A stretch of DNA of 64,000 nucleotides, taken from NCBI GenBank assembly GCA_022266195.1, contig WHVY01000004.1, forward strand, positions 3,241,501 to 3,305,500. Direction: 5' to 3'. Positions within the stretch are counted from its first letter, which is position 1. The number at the start of each line of letters is the position of its first letter. A program made the position numbers and the translations under genes. This document shows, one piece after another, positions 35,141-47,616 of this stretch. This DNA comes from Tetranychus cinnabarinus. Its lineage: Eukaryota > Arthropoda > Arachnida > Trombidiformes > Tetranychidae. The notes beneath the pieces are model-generated. The model was not told the DNA's origin. It made no database searches and worked only from the letters and a program-made list of their open reading frames with translations.

Positions 35141-36659
35141 ATGAGTATTGTGGTGCGTGTCAATTTCATATTCTACAAAAATCTGTGTTTACATCTGTTT
35201 ATTAACCTTAACTCATCCACTATTTTATTGTTTTTGTCTTAATTTCTTATACTTTTTTATTGTGACATTACAGGCTAATTCAGCAGTGATTGGCTCAATT
35301 ACTACTCTAATTGTTGGCATAGCTATATTCCTATGGATAAAAAGGGAAAAATCCAAGAACAAAAAGAAACTATTGCTTGATCCCAACGTTAAATACCAGG
35401 TTCCATTGATAGCTAAAGAAGTAAGAATCTTATTTTAATGAGGATACTCTGTTAAATATGCCAATTTTATCTAAACAAAAGAGCTAATGACAATTTATAA
35501 TTTAATTAATTAAAGGATATTAGTTGGAATACGCGTCGCTTCAGATTTGGTTTACCAGATGATACTGTTCTGGGTGTTGGTCCTGGTGAGCACATTTATT
35601 TATCGGCCAAGATTAATGATGACTTGATAATCCGTCCTTACTCACCTGTTACCAATGATGAGACTAAAGGTTATTTTGATTTAGTAATAAAAGTAAGTGA
35701 TTTACAATTATTACCCGGTTAGCAATGATAAACATTTTCATTTATAAATTTTATGGCAGCCAGTATCGTCAAAGAGACTCAGGACTGGCAACAGATCAAA
35801 TCAGTTAGCTCTACTGTTAAACATTTGAATGTTAAGATTTGTCTATGCTATCTTCAAAACCATTGAGCCAGATAAAGTCTTACTAAATAGATTTATTCAT
35901 TATCTTTGGCTAATGTTTCAATAGATCGATGTTCTAAAGCTGATTCCATTTATGAATCAAGCATTATTTTCCTACCAAACGAGTTACCCAAAATGAAAAT
36001 CAATATGAAAATGACGATTTGTCACGCAAATTTTATCAAGAAAATTTTGTTTCAACTAAATTTTAACGATTTCTATTTCTTTCCAGATATATTTTGCTAA
36101 CAAAAATCCAAAATTCCCAAATGGCGGAAAGATGACCCAATATTTGGATAGCATGAAAATCGGTGATAAAATTGATATTAGAGGTCCAGAAGGCAGATTA
36201 ATTTACACCTCCAATGGTGATTTCCTTATCAAAAAGAAGAAAACAGACCCCCCTGTTAAACATCACTATAAAAAATTAGGAATGATTGCTGGAGGAACAG
36301 GACTGACCCCATTGTTAGCTGTTTTACGCGAAATCGCATCAAACCCTGATGATAAGACACGAGTTTCCTTCTTATTTGCAAATCAAACCTCCGAGGATAT
36401 TTTATTACGTGATGAGCTGGATAAAATTGCTGCAAACCATCCAGATCAGATTAAAGTATGGTACACATTGAGTAAGCCGGAAGAGGGTTGGAAGTTTAGT
36501 ATTGGTCGAGTTGACGAGAATATGATTAAAGATTATTTGTTTCCACCAGCAGATGATACATTAATTATGATGTGTGGTCCTCCAGCGATGATCAGAGAGA
36601 CATGTCAGCCATTGCTCGATAAATTGGGCTACAATGAATCTAAAAGACATGTATTTTAA
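35141..36659 (+). CDS. CYB5R: NADH-cytochrome b5 reductase
   Basis: Four exons, 35141-35152 (only four codons, MSIV), 35274-35420, 35516-35692 and 36087-36659, join in phase to 302 residues, against about 301 in human CYB5R3. The protein has an N-terminal membrane anchor (about residues 9-27), then a ferredoxin-reductase fold. RPYSPVT is the FAD-binding RxY(S/T) motif and [15 protein letters not shown] is a family block. [14 protein letters not shown] binds nicotinamide and CGPPAM lies near the C-terminus, which ends in the usual aromatic VF. It passes electrons from NADH to cytochrome b5 for fatty-acid desaturation, sterol synthesis and P450 support, on the endoplasmic reticulum or outer mitochondrial membrane. 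The 394-bp last intron has no splice-compatible coding exon that I can see. Confidence 0.95.
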
Positions 36660-36900
36660 CTATTAATTGTCAATTATTTCAAAGTTATGGAATATTTATC
36701 GATCCCACCCAGGAATTCTAATGCAATATCAGTTGATGTTTTAAAACCAAAGCCAGATCTATGTCAGACATAGTCCAATTGCCTTAAATCAACCATCTAC
36801 TTGACACATTGAGAAAGGAGAAACATTCGAAGAAAATCTTACACAATTAAAATAAATTTCTGTAAACCACTTTATATGAAAAAGTTATTGATACAAAATA

Positions 36901-37482
36901 TTAATTAAACTTTGTTGCATTATTTTGGTGAACGATATTAAGCTTTTTCATTACTTCTTTATGTACATTATTACGATATGATCTGAGAGTTGATTCATAA
37001 TGTTGAATTTTTGGTAAATCCATACCAATTTCAGCAAAAGCTCGATTTATTAAATCTATAAAATCATTTTCGCCTTTGAAATGTTTAGAATCAACAGAGG
37101 CTCGAAGAATACAGGAAATCTTTTTCAAATATTCACCAGCGATCTGTGTAAGTATCTCAATGATGCTTTCACTGGTCTCGTGATATCCTGAGTGAGTAGT
37201 AATTAAAAGGATGGCTCTTTTTAACAATTGTTGAACAGATTCTCGACTGAGGAAACGAGAAATATGATCATAATCGTCATTTGATGAGACTTGTTTAAGC
37301 TGAAGACATTGTAGATCATCTGATGAGGGAAGAAACCGAGTTGAGCCGGTGAAAGCTTGATCCAATTTGGAAGATAAATTAAGCAGTTGAATAGTATTAA
37401 CGACAACAGGATTTCCAACAGGTAAATCATTTATATCAATCAATTTCTTATCATAATGGCTGATGAACACTGGTTCATTCAT
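36901..37482 (-). CDS. SUPT7L: SAGA/STAGA complex subunit SUPT7L (STAF65-gamma)
   Basis: 193 residues from the ATG at 37482, which follows an acceptor (TCTAG) two bases upstream, so a non-coding first exon is likely. An upstream in-frame extension to 37566 is probably intron. Residues about 20-45 (VVNTIQLLNLSSKL) match the human segment TIHTIQLIQ. A histone-fold (bromodomain-associated) region follows: SVQQLLKRAILLITTHSGY, SESIIEILTQIAGEYLKKI and INRAFAEIGM. This fold pairs with a partner in the SAGA histone acetyltransferase co-activator. Human SUPT7L is about 414 residues; the long acidic C-terminal half is absent here, so this is a core-only form. Confidence 0.82.
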   Translation of the reverse strand: MNEPVFISHYDKKLIDINDLPVGNPVVVNTIQLLNLSSKLDQAFTGSTRFLPSSDDLQCLQLKQVSSNDDYDHISRFLSRESVQQLLKRAILLITTHSGYHETSESIIEILTQIAGEYLKKISCILRASVDSKHFKGENDFIDLINRAFAEIGMDLPKIQHYESTLRSYRNNVHKEVMKKLNIVHQNNATKFN

Positions 37483-40400
37483 ATCTAGAATCAATAGGAA
37501 AACAAATAAGACACAATTAATAAACTGGACACTTTCAGCAGATATTGTAATAAAAATACAAAACAAAAACTAAACAGCAAGCATAACACAAGAGCCATCT
37601 ATCGATAAATTTTCTAACAACTAAACTCTTGATTTTAACATTAAATGTTGAAAAAAAATTCAACCAAATAATTAAATCAACTTGATAAAGGTCCAAGGTC
37701 AGCTTAAATAGCCTTAAAGTATCAAAAGTATCTCTTGTCCAATCTTAACTTCAAATATCCGATTGAAGCAATAAATCAAGATCTTACATAAATTTAGAAA
37801 CATCAAGAAAATGAAGTAAATTTACTTCTTAAATTGCCATAAATCAAACTGAGTTAATACCATTTTCATCACTTGTCTAAACTGAATAGTAAGTTGATTT
37901 TTTGATAATTTTGTTCACTATTGATATGAATCTGTAAACATGAAAATGATAAATTTCGTAGACATTTTTCATTCCAAGCAGTCACAGTAATCTGTAAGGA
38001 AATTTCCTTACCTACCTTTCAGCTGTAAATCGTCATTTAATCAACAATCATTACCCACTGAACTAGTGTCATTAAATGTCAAGGTTAATCTGTTTTTTGA
38101 CTATCCATTTAATTTAAACTGTAATGACTTTAAAAAGGTTCATACTTTTTCATGGTTTCAATTGCAGATGAAATTGATATTTTAATGGTTTAGATAATTT
38201 AATGGAAATAAATTTTAAAAAAATAACTAAATAAATAGCCATTCAAACATTTATCAATCTATTGATTTGGTAAATTATAGTTAACCATCTTTTTCCCTTA
38301 AATTTAATTCACCTTTTTTGGAGGAAAACCTTTCAAATACAATTTTACACACAAAATCGAGTAAACTCTTAAAGGGTCGAGGTTATTGGTAAACATTGAC
38401 TTAACCCAATCAATGGTCAATTGAAATCAACACATGTTGACCATTTTGTTCTGGGATTGGATACGTTTAACAGCCTTAACTACATTAAATTAAAATGATA
38501 CTTTTCAATGTATTCAAGTGTTAATTGTTACTCTATTCATCTTCACAAAATTAAGATCTTAAAGGAGGTAAACGCAATTTAATGAAAGGTGGCTTGTTTC
38601 ATCAACAATCAATTTGGCCAGATTAAATTGTTGATAATCGCAGGATGGGTTTTTAAGTTGAATTGTTATAAAGGCATTTTGATAAGCAATCATCGATATT
38701 ATTGAAATTTTTGTTTCGTTTATCAACAGAATCCAATCAAAGTAATAGAAATGTGAATTAACAAAAAAACCAATCTGAAGGTGAACAAGAAATAATACCA
38801 TTATTATTGGTGTAGTTGATATCATTAATAGGATTGTAATAGAATCGCCCAAATCAAATAAAAATAATTCAACAGGAAAAAAATCAGTCCAATTCGTGAT
38901 TGTTATCGTAAAATTCATAATAGATGATGATGATAATTGATATTGATTAAGAAACCTAACCCATGATGGAAAACATTGATTAGGTGAAATGGTGGTGATG
39001 ATAATGAAGACTGAGAAGTAAAACCTTCTTAATTGTTGCCAAATTACAATTATTTTTCACTCTTTTCCATACATAAATACACCAACCCACATTTGCTTCG
39101 ATTAACATTGAAATTAATTGATTCCTTTTAGCTTTTCAATCCAAATTCTTTGATTTAACTCGGTCCTCCATTCACCTCGTTCTGGATAAATGTGTTGAAG
39201 ATGCCATTAATTAGGTGAAACCAGTTTCATCCATTGTTTAAGGCATCAATTCAAGTCCAATGTTAAGCCCGTTTACCGTCCAAGATATTCCGAAGGATCA
39301 CTTAATTGCATCTAAATTAAAGAAACAAAACAAAACATGAGTTAGACTAAGTAATTGTGAGACAGACAATGGTAATCATCAAAAACCAACAACACCAACG
39401 GCTAACAACGATTCAACACAGAGACAAATGTTACAATTGAATATTTAATTGTCTAACCATCTAATGATACTAATGTTAATAATAGAGAAAGGAATCTTTA
39501 TTAAACAAGTAAAAAATCCTTCTCGAAAAAAATAATTTCAAGGTTTCTGTAATTTTTGTTCGTGCTTAGACGTTAATACTTGTTGCTTTTGGTGATGATT
39601 ACTATTAACCAACATACGCACACACACAAATCAAGAATTAACAATGATAATAGACTCACCTAGACCCATTATAAGATTTACCCTGCCCTTAAATCAAGGT
39701 CATCATTTCATCTCAAGATGATTTGAACGAGAAAACGACTGAAGAAACAAGATGATTATAGAAACTGGGTAAATACGGATAAGGCGGAGAGGAAAGATGA
39801 AGACAAGAAAAGGAGGGAGAATCGCCCGTCGGTTGATTCCAGATTCACTGAGATAACATTATTATAATTAATATTTTAAATTAACTGAAGGTAACACTGG
39901 ACGTTACAATAATTTGAGCACAATTTAAGTTAAACAATATAATATTAGCAAGAATATTAACTCTAGATATTAATTATCAACATTTTTTTTCTTTACACAT
40001 GTTTAAGCTTTATTTTACCATAACTGATTACTCTGCCATCTTGTATTTACTCGCTAATACTACTTGTCTAAGGTTTTAATTGTTTGCAAATTGATGTTTA
40101 ACATATTTTAAATATTAAAATTAATGGCTTAATAATGATGCTTTTGTTTCTTTTTGCTAAATTACTGTGTCCTTGTGATAGCCATCACTTTGATTAACCT
40201 TTAATTTTTCCAACATCAACAGATTAAACTGCATTCTTACGATTTATCCAACGATTATTATTAACCGATCGGGTTAATCAAAATCAAACATTGTTTTATT
40301 GGCATCTTAATAGAGTTTTTTGTTGAAATAATTCATTTGCTGTTGAATCGATTGTTTTATTTCAATTTTGCTTCTCATATGAATAAATTAATGGTCAATT

Positions 40401-40846
40401 CACATTTTTGTTTCACATCTACTTTTGACCATTAACGATAATCTATGTTTTGTTTGATCCGATTCAAAGTAAACTAGTTCACATCAGATAAAATTTCATT
40501 CCAACTCTTAACATAATTAGATAATATGTTTGGAAAATAATCAGGATAAGCCTGAATCCGTCTATCAGAATTAAATTGAGCACGAAATGAATGATCATTT
40601 TAAACGATTTGACGGAAAGGTTTTTCAAATTTTTAATTGACAAGTTAAATGCAGATTCGTTGATTTAAGCGAACCCAAAATGTACAGATTAATGAAAGTA
40701 TTTGTGAAAATTTTAAAAATCAATTTACCAATTGCATACAAGGTATCAAGTGAAAGTCAATTTGACAATAAAGGTAATGGAAGATGAAACCCAAAAAAAG
40801 TGATCTAAATAGTGATGATTTTTGGCTTTGATCAATTTTTACCAAA
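37483..40846. other. Non-coding stretch with DRE-like promoter site
   Basis: About 3.4 kb. Next to the SUPT7L start, 37594-37607 reads GCCATCTATCGATA: a CTCF-like core overlapping TATCGATA, the DNA-replication-related element of arthropod housekeeping promoters. A 119-codon minus frame at 38559-38918 is hydrophobic but matches nothing I know. Otherwise nothing recognised. Confidence 0.5.
37600..37607. promoter_or_regulatory. DRE motif (TATCGATA) upstream of SUPT7L
   Basis: An exact palindromic TATCGATA about 118 bases upstream of the SUPT7L start codon. In insects DREF binds this motif at housekeeping and proliferation gene promoters; use in this organism is inferred. Confidence 0.45.
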
Positions 40847-41233
40847 TCATGATAGTTTGATTATCGCCTACATGATTATCATTGATTTAATCCAATTTAA
40901 GGTCAGTATATATTGAGGACCAATTGAACATTAGTTTTTGTATATTTTTTGATATAATAAATGCCAATAAGATGTTGTGATCCTGTTCAATATACTGACC
41001 TTGTGGCCAGAACAGCTTCTTGCTTTCCTTCAACAAATACCTTTAATCAAGGGTGGCAAACAACATGAATGTATTAGGGCGCCGTCTTATCAAGGGTGGG
41101 GTTAGAAGCTCTCTCTCTTTACTTCTCTTCCTCTTTACTCTCTTTCACTCTCACTTTCATCATCATCTTCATCTTCATATTTTCTTCGCTATTCTTATTC
41201 TCACTTTCATTTTCATCTCACTTTTACTTTTGG

Positions 41234-41240
41234 TATAAAA
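41234..41240 (+). promoter_or_regulatory. TATA box of cuticle-protein gene (left arm)
   Basis: TATAAAA about 95 bases upstream of the start codon, as usual for strongly expressed cuticle genes. Confidence 0.7.
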
Positions 41241-41334
41241 GGCTCATTTCAATTTTATCTCAAAATCATTCACAATCAGTTCAAACATTATTCAACATCA
41301 AAAAAACCAACAAAAAACCAACTCAACTCTCATC

Positions 41335-42014
41335 ATGAAGGTAAGTTGAAATACCATTACAATTACAACAATCAACTACAAAACTATGGATTTACTTATC
41401 ATTTTATCTTTTATTATTTTCCAATTATTATCTAATGTTAGGTCATTGTCTTCCTCGCTCTCTGCGGAATCGCCTCAGCTGGTATCATTGCCGCTCCAGC
41501 AGCCATCGTCAGCACTGGTTCATCATCACAAACCCGAAGCCAAGATGCTCTTGGAAACTATGCTTTTGCATACAATGAAAACCACGCAACTGGAGGTTCA
41601 TCCCGAAGTGAATCTGGAAATGCTCTTGGACAAGTTGTTGGATCATACTCACTTGGTGTTGTTGACGGAAGACAACGAGTTGTTAACTATGTAGCTGACG
41701 CTCTCGGTTTCCGAGCTGCCATCAGCACCAACGAACCAGGAACTGCCCCTAAACCAGCTGCATCAACCAGCATCTCATCACCAGGAGTCATTGCTGCCGC
41801 CCCAGTCGCTGCCCCAGTCGTTGCCGCTGCAGCTCCAGTCGTTGCTGCTGCCCCAGCACCAGCATACTATGCTGCACCAGCCCCCATCCACGCTGCACCA
41901 CTTCCAGTAGCCGGTGCCTACTACTCATCAGTTGTTAACCACGGATACCCTGCTCCAGCTTATGCCGCTAAAGTTGTTGCTGCTCCAGCTTATGCTGCAC
42001 CAGCTCTCTGGTAA
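41335..42014 (+). CDS. Chitin-binding cuticle protein (CPR type), copy A
   Basis: The first coding exon is only ATGAAG (41335-41340). Exon 2 is 41442-42014, after a 101-bp intron; total 192 residues. The N-terminus is a signal peptide (MKVIVFLALCGIASAG). Residues about 40-100 are an arachnid-type Rebers-Riddiford chitin-binding domain: GNYAFAYNENHATGG, then GSYSLGVVDGRQRVVNYVAD and LGFRA. The rest is low-complexity Ala/Pro/Tyr-rich (AAPAP, YYAAP), typical of flexible secreted cuticle. It is a structural component of the exoskeleton. The reading frame is identical to the copy at 49491-50170; a diverged paralogue lies between them at 47071 and a dead copy at 29795. Confidence 0.93.
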
Positions 42015-45000
42015 TTCATTAATTAATTGTTTAACTAATTATGAATTGATGATGTTATAAAATACAAACTGCCAAATAATAATAATGTCAATTTTCAATG
42101 TAAATTGTCTTCCCTTTCATTTATTTTTATTTTCATTCAAATCCAAATCAATCCCTTTGTATAGACAGACATTTATATTACCATAAATCAAATAATCAGT
42201 TCAATTGCAAACAAAAACATTTCAGTCTTTAATCGCGTTACATACAAACAAATATCCCATTGTTTTAACTACAACTCGATCACAATCATATTCATAATCA
42301 TAATAACATTAATCTAATAATCTCCTAATTTTCCCATTCTTCTCAATTCCTCTTAATGGTTCCAAGTCAAGTTCATGTTCAATCTTATTCACATTAACCA
42401 GTCAATACATTTATTCAGAGTTAGGTGTGTAAACTATTCAATCAAATGCAATGAGACTAACGAATCATGATAACCAAATATCATTCAGTTGACCGGATTT
42501 TTTATTAACAATTTTTTTCATTTTCTTATCCATTTTATTGTAACAAAAATAAAGCCTCAGGGATTCACTCCTTAAATCGCTTTCACTTTTCTCAATCAAT
42601 TTAACCAATCAACCTTTTAACTGTTTCGATCAACAATTTACCTCAACAATAATCTTATCCCGTTATCCTATCAACATTACTCTACAAGGTCTAAACCTTT
42701 CAATTGCAATTTGCGTTTGGATTATTTTCACCTTCAATTTCTCCTAATATTTTATCATGAAATTATACAAAAAGAAAACAAAATCTATTCAAACATTCAT
42801 TATTATTAATCAAAACTCTAATTTTTGAACTTCAAGTTTGATTCACGTTTTTTTACCTTTACAAGACTTTCATCAAGATTAAAAGGCCACTTTTGTTTCA
42901 ACAAATAAGTTAATTGTTTAGATAACTATTTGAATACTATTTTGTGTGAAACCATTCATCAACATTTGCATCAATTTGCACTTGCGAATAGAAGGAAATG
43001 AATTGTCCTTCCTTCGAAGGAAACCAAAGTAAGATTGAATGATGGTGGGCAGTCAGGTTCTTAAGGACATGAGTAAATTGACCATTCGAGATGATCCATT
43101 GTACTCTATTATTAAACGAAACAAGGTAACTTCTCATTGTCCATCCAACTTTTGTGTGTTCAATCATTGAAATTATCCGTATGTTGTTCAGACTTGAATT
43201 GAAAAATAGTTTTATTTAAATGTAAAGAAGCTATTTTCAAATTTATCACAAAATTGTTCAAAAATTTCATTCTAATCGAACCTTATTCTAGAAAAGATGA
43301 ACTTTTCATTGCAATGACAAAACTTCAATTTTACTGTTGACATTGAACTTTAGATATTAGATGAACTTTTCACTTTGCTAATCGACAATTTAATGAAATG
43401 TCTTTTGAACTTTTAATGGTTAAAACTTTACAGATTTTCAATTTCAATTGAGAAACAAACATTTGAGTTTACAACTGAAACTCTCGTTGAAATAGACTTA
43501 AATTGAAAATGATTAAGAAAATAAAATAAAATTCTTGACTTGAAATTCCGAAAACTTATGTTGAAATGAAACTCAATTTACTTTATGCAAGTTCAATAGC
43601 AATTAGAAAATGAACTCTCTTCGAGAAATTCGCAGTCGTTATTTCAACAGATTGTATCGATTTCCATTATCAATTATCTACCTCACGACTTAATGCCTTG
43701 ATTTTTCCAGAATTTATTTGTTTATTAGCACTTTGTGTGATTAATTATTGTCTTTTATTTATAATATTATGCACCACGATATGGTTTTATCATATTATAA
43801 AAAAGATTGTTCAACACTGGCCAATATAATTTTCCGTCAAAGCTACATTGCGGAAATGAGCAAGTTTTAAGTATTGAAAATAGCATTCATCACTGATTCA
43901 TGAGTTTCGAAAACTCAGTTTATCGGCATTTTTCAAGTTACGCACTTAGTTGTGCAAAAGACATCTTAAATTTTGCAGAGATATAGTCGGACATGTAAAT
44001 TCACGCAATTACCAGATTACTAGAATACTATTTATACAATAGATAATCCTTTGGGCTAATCAACGAAATTATAATGTTTCCGTCAATCAAGGCCATCTCT
44101 TGGTTTTGTTTTACTATACTCAGTTGATTTTGAAATTCGCACAATTTTGAAAAGCCAAAATCGAGCGATCAACTATTGTATACACGCGATTTCATCAAAA
44201 ACTGGAGATCATCATAAATTGAGATGATTTTAATTGCTCATTTTTGATTGAGCTAGACTCTTTGAAGCTATTGATTCCATATTGAAGCTTGTTGGAATGA
44301 AGAAAAATCATCGCTAAAAAATGGAGACCAAAATGGACAAAACACGATAAAATCGATCGTTACCCATAAAAATTTGCATTAAACAATTCTCAACTTCGAT
44401 TGACCTTTTTTCATTAAAACGTTTGTTTCAATGTGACAGCAGTATTAAAGATGCATTAATACAAGTTAAGCCAAATGCTAATTTAAAGGCAAAATTGATT
44501 TGAAAAAAGTAAGTTAAGTTAAGTAAAAATAGCTGAATAATTAATAAATTGATAAATATCTATCTAATTACTTAAAATTAATTACCTTAAGTATCTTGTG
44601 TTTCTTTACTAATACTGTGACAGCAGTCCAATGTGTTCAAACGGATAGGTTATCTTCACACTTGAATATCTCATCAACTGATCAATTTGTTTTTAGCTTT
44701 TCTTGTCTCTACTTCACGGCGACACTTCGATAATGTGACCTTGAGCATCAAATTTTCTGAAATAACATCATCAAGTATTAAAGCATATTTAGTCACACAA
44801 AACTCACCAAAAATGATTCAAAAAATGTCAAAGTTTCAGCAATTAAAGTCTTCTATTCGTTATAAGAAAAACATTGTCTCAAAAAATCATTTTTTCGAGA
44901 TTCAACGATTGAATCGATTCATACCGAAATGGATGAAACTTCATCAAAACTCATGAATAAAGATATTCTAACATGCAACAAGAGCCAAGTGCAGAATAAA

Positions 45001-47070
45001 TGAACAATTCTTGACGTTCTAATCATGAATTCCTAAGAAAATCAAGTTTTCAGAAACATTTCAATCAACTTTTCCCTTCTATTTTCAAACAAGAGTTCAA
45101 ACTTGAAACTCACAACATTAATTGATAGCAATCACAAATCGTAATTTCATCATTCTTTTGATCTTCAATGATTAAATCAAAATAAACATAATTAAAGCGC
45201 TAATTGAACGCTCATCATTAACCATGAAAAGCGCAAAAATGTTTTCGATTGAAATCGATGATTGTATCAACTGTAAGCATGAACTGATAAATTGTGTTAA
45301 GTTTATTTCATCAACAATCAACAATTTCCTTCCTTGTCCTTTAATCGTCTCGCCAACGTAATTGTAATCACAATTTACATAATAGTGTTGATTGGACAAA
45401 AAAGGATTCAAAGTGTTACCATTAATAAGAATCAGATGAAAATGGATTGACCATGAAATAGTTTTAATTTTTTAAATTTTCCTTCTTTTCGATTATAATA
45501 ATGATTAATACTTTTGGTTAATTTGTTTGATTGATTGATAGTGTGTGAACTTTTATAATTAAAAGTAGGTTCAATTTGATTATCAAAACGTTTCTCTCAT
45601 TTTTGATCAACTTATTTTGCTCAACTTACCTTGATCAGGCAATGGGTTTGGTTGACAATCATTCATTTACAGGTGAATTTCATTTTTTTCATCTTTTCTC
45701 TTAAACTAATTTTCTGTAAACATTTTGTCTTGTTTCAATTACAATTTGAGACTTAAATTACTGAGAATCAGTTATACTTCCTGATTGTTGCATTTCAGTT
45801 TAGTTGTTATTAAAGGTTATCAATTGCTTTCATATATTATTTACAATCCAATTGTAATTGAAACTCTTGAATGAAACATTCAAATGATAGTCTCTCAGAT
45901 GTGTGATCATTGACTATTGACAGATTTTTGGGTTATTTTTTGATTCCTTTGCTTGTTACATTTTCTCATTCATTAAATCTTATGACCATCTTACAATTAA
46001 ACTTATCAATCAATATTAACCTGAATATTGCCTATTATTTACCTCAGATATCACCTTGACATTTGATGAATCTTTTGATTGCCAGTTGAAAATTTCACTT
46101 TCAATCAATAATCAGGTTTTATCTTTTTCTTTCCCCATGATATTATCGATATAAAAATGAATATTTCATTTGAAATTGTCAAATGTTGATGAAAAGGAAA
46201 AAAAAGATTGAATGTTGAATGAAAGTGAAATGTAGATTGAAATTTACTGATTTAATGTCCATCTTGGTGTCTGTGATCATTGAAAATTAATAGCAATTGT
46301 TGTTGATTGCTTGGCATCATCATCAGATAAATCAAGTTTCATGTTAAACAAGTTGTTAAGGCAATTAATGAAGGTTAAAGTGTACAACATATTATTAATT
46401 GATTTGACACTTGATACCAATGTAATTAGGTTATTTGTTACTTCCTTACGGCCTTTTGGACTTAACAGTTAACAATTTGATCCAACATTTGATTGGTACT
46501 TCACTTTAAATTATGGTTAACATGTATTTGGCCGTTGTAAGGTTAACCGATTGATGAAAAAGTAAAATGGAAACAGCTCAGGCTGAGTGATCATGATGAT
46601 GAAGACTTGAGGATTGAAGATTGAAAGATTGAAGATGATGATAATATGTGATACTGGAGCTGTAACAATTAGTTGTCTGGAAGGACAACGCTTTGGGCTT
46701 TATAAGCATGTTACAGTTTGTTGTTAACGCTTTCGCTTTTTGTTTTTGCACATAACTCATTGAAAGGGTAAGTAAATGTCTGTCCAGTTGATAACCAATA
46801 ATCAATAAATTACCTTAAATTTAATAAACCAGCAAATTTTAAGGGTGAAAAGTAATTAACGTTAAAATAAAAGACACAAAAAATTAGTACACAATCGATC
46901 ACACATTAAATCTCTCTCATTCTCCCCTTTATCTTATACTTGCAGGCATAAAACATATGATATATAAATTGATCTCAGATGGCGGTATTGATCACTTTAG
47001 TTTTACTCGGCCAAATTGTTTCTTGACTATCGTTTAATTAAATTAAATACAAATTGTAAATCCATCAACA
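42015..47070. other. Non-coding stretch (arm end and palindrome spacer)
   Basis: The first 600 bases belong to the duplicated arm and include AATAAA near 42547. From 42615 onward, 4.4 kb of AT-rich DNA has no supportable gene. GTGACAGCAGT occurs twice (about 44434 and 44617). A possible CTCF-like site, CAGATGGCGG, lies at 46976-46985 just after the TATA box of the next gene. Confidence 0.5.
46961..46968 (+). promoter_or_regulatory. TATA box of cuticle-protein paralogue
   Basis: TATATAAA about 103 bases upstream of the start codon at 47071, the same spacing as in the duplicated genes. Confidence 0.6.
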
Positions 47071-47616
47071 ATGAAGGTAAGTGATTAAAGACTCTAACCA
47101 GCGGATTATTGTGTGTATCTTAATGTTGGTAAAATTGAACTAACCAATGCATTATCCTATCCATTACAGGTTATACTCTTCGTCTTTGTCGCCACTCATT
47201 TGAGTCTAACCTCAGCTGGTCTTATCCCATCAGCTCCTGTAGCTCTTGCCAATACCGGTAATTCAGTGCAAAGTCAAACTCAGGATTCTCTTGGTAATTA
47301 TGCTTTTGCCTACACTGAAAACCATGCCACCGGAGGAACCTCAAGGAAAGAGGCTGGAAATCCTTATGGACAGGTTGTTGGATCTTACTCTTTAGGTATT
47401 GTCGATGGACGCCAACGAATTGTTAACTATGTTGCCGATGCTTACGGTTTCAGAGCCCAAGTATTGACCAATGAACCAGGAACCGCTCCAACTGCCCAAG
47501 CTCAACCAGCCATCGCACTTGCTCCTCAGCCAACAACCTTTGTTGCTCATGGATATCCAGCTGTCCAACCAGTTGCCTACCCGTCAGGTTACAGTGTTTC
47601 ACCTTACCTTGGTTAA
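47071..47616 (+). CDS. Chitin-binding cuticle protein (CPR type), paralogue C
   Basis: It has the same structure as the duplicated genes: first coding exon ATGAAG (47071-47076), then exon 2 at 47170-47616, giving 150 residues. A signal peptide (MKVILFVFVATHLSLTSAG) is followed by the same chitin-binding domain: GNYAFAYTENHATGG, GSYSLGIVDGRQRIVNYVAD and YGFRAQ. The C-terminal tail is shorter and has less alanine than in copies A and B, ending YSVSPYLG. It sits in the spacer of the inverted duplication, so all three belong to one local cluster that grew by duplication. Expression is expected in epidermis around moulting (inferred). Confidence 0.93.

Larger units (their letters stand above)
40847..42614 (+). 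repeat. Left arm of large inverted duplication
   Basis: It matches 48891-50670 in reverse complement almost base for base. The cuticle-gene coding region is identical by eye. Differences are confined to CAT/CTT microsatellite lengths near 41165-41215 and a few single bases. The boundaries are sharp: TCATGATAGTTTG at the outer end, CCAATCAACC at the inner end. Confidence 0.92.

Noticed and set aside
38559..38918. 119-codon hydrophobic minus-strand frame, possibly a receptor fragment
   Set aside because: AT-rich codons give hydrophobic residues by chance. No family motif or splice context was found.
41386..41694. 102-codon frame, identical at 49811-50119 and similar at 29967-30284
   Set aside because: It is a different frame of the cuticle-protein exon. 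The true frame has the signal peptide, chitin-binding domain and correct splice phase.
45172..45411. 79-codon minus-strand frame
   Set aside because: No family resemblance or gene signals; length is expected by chance in this region.
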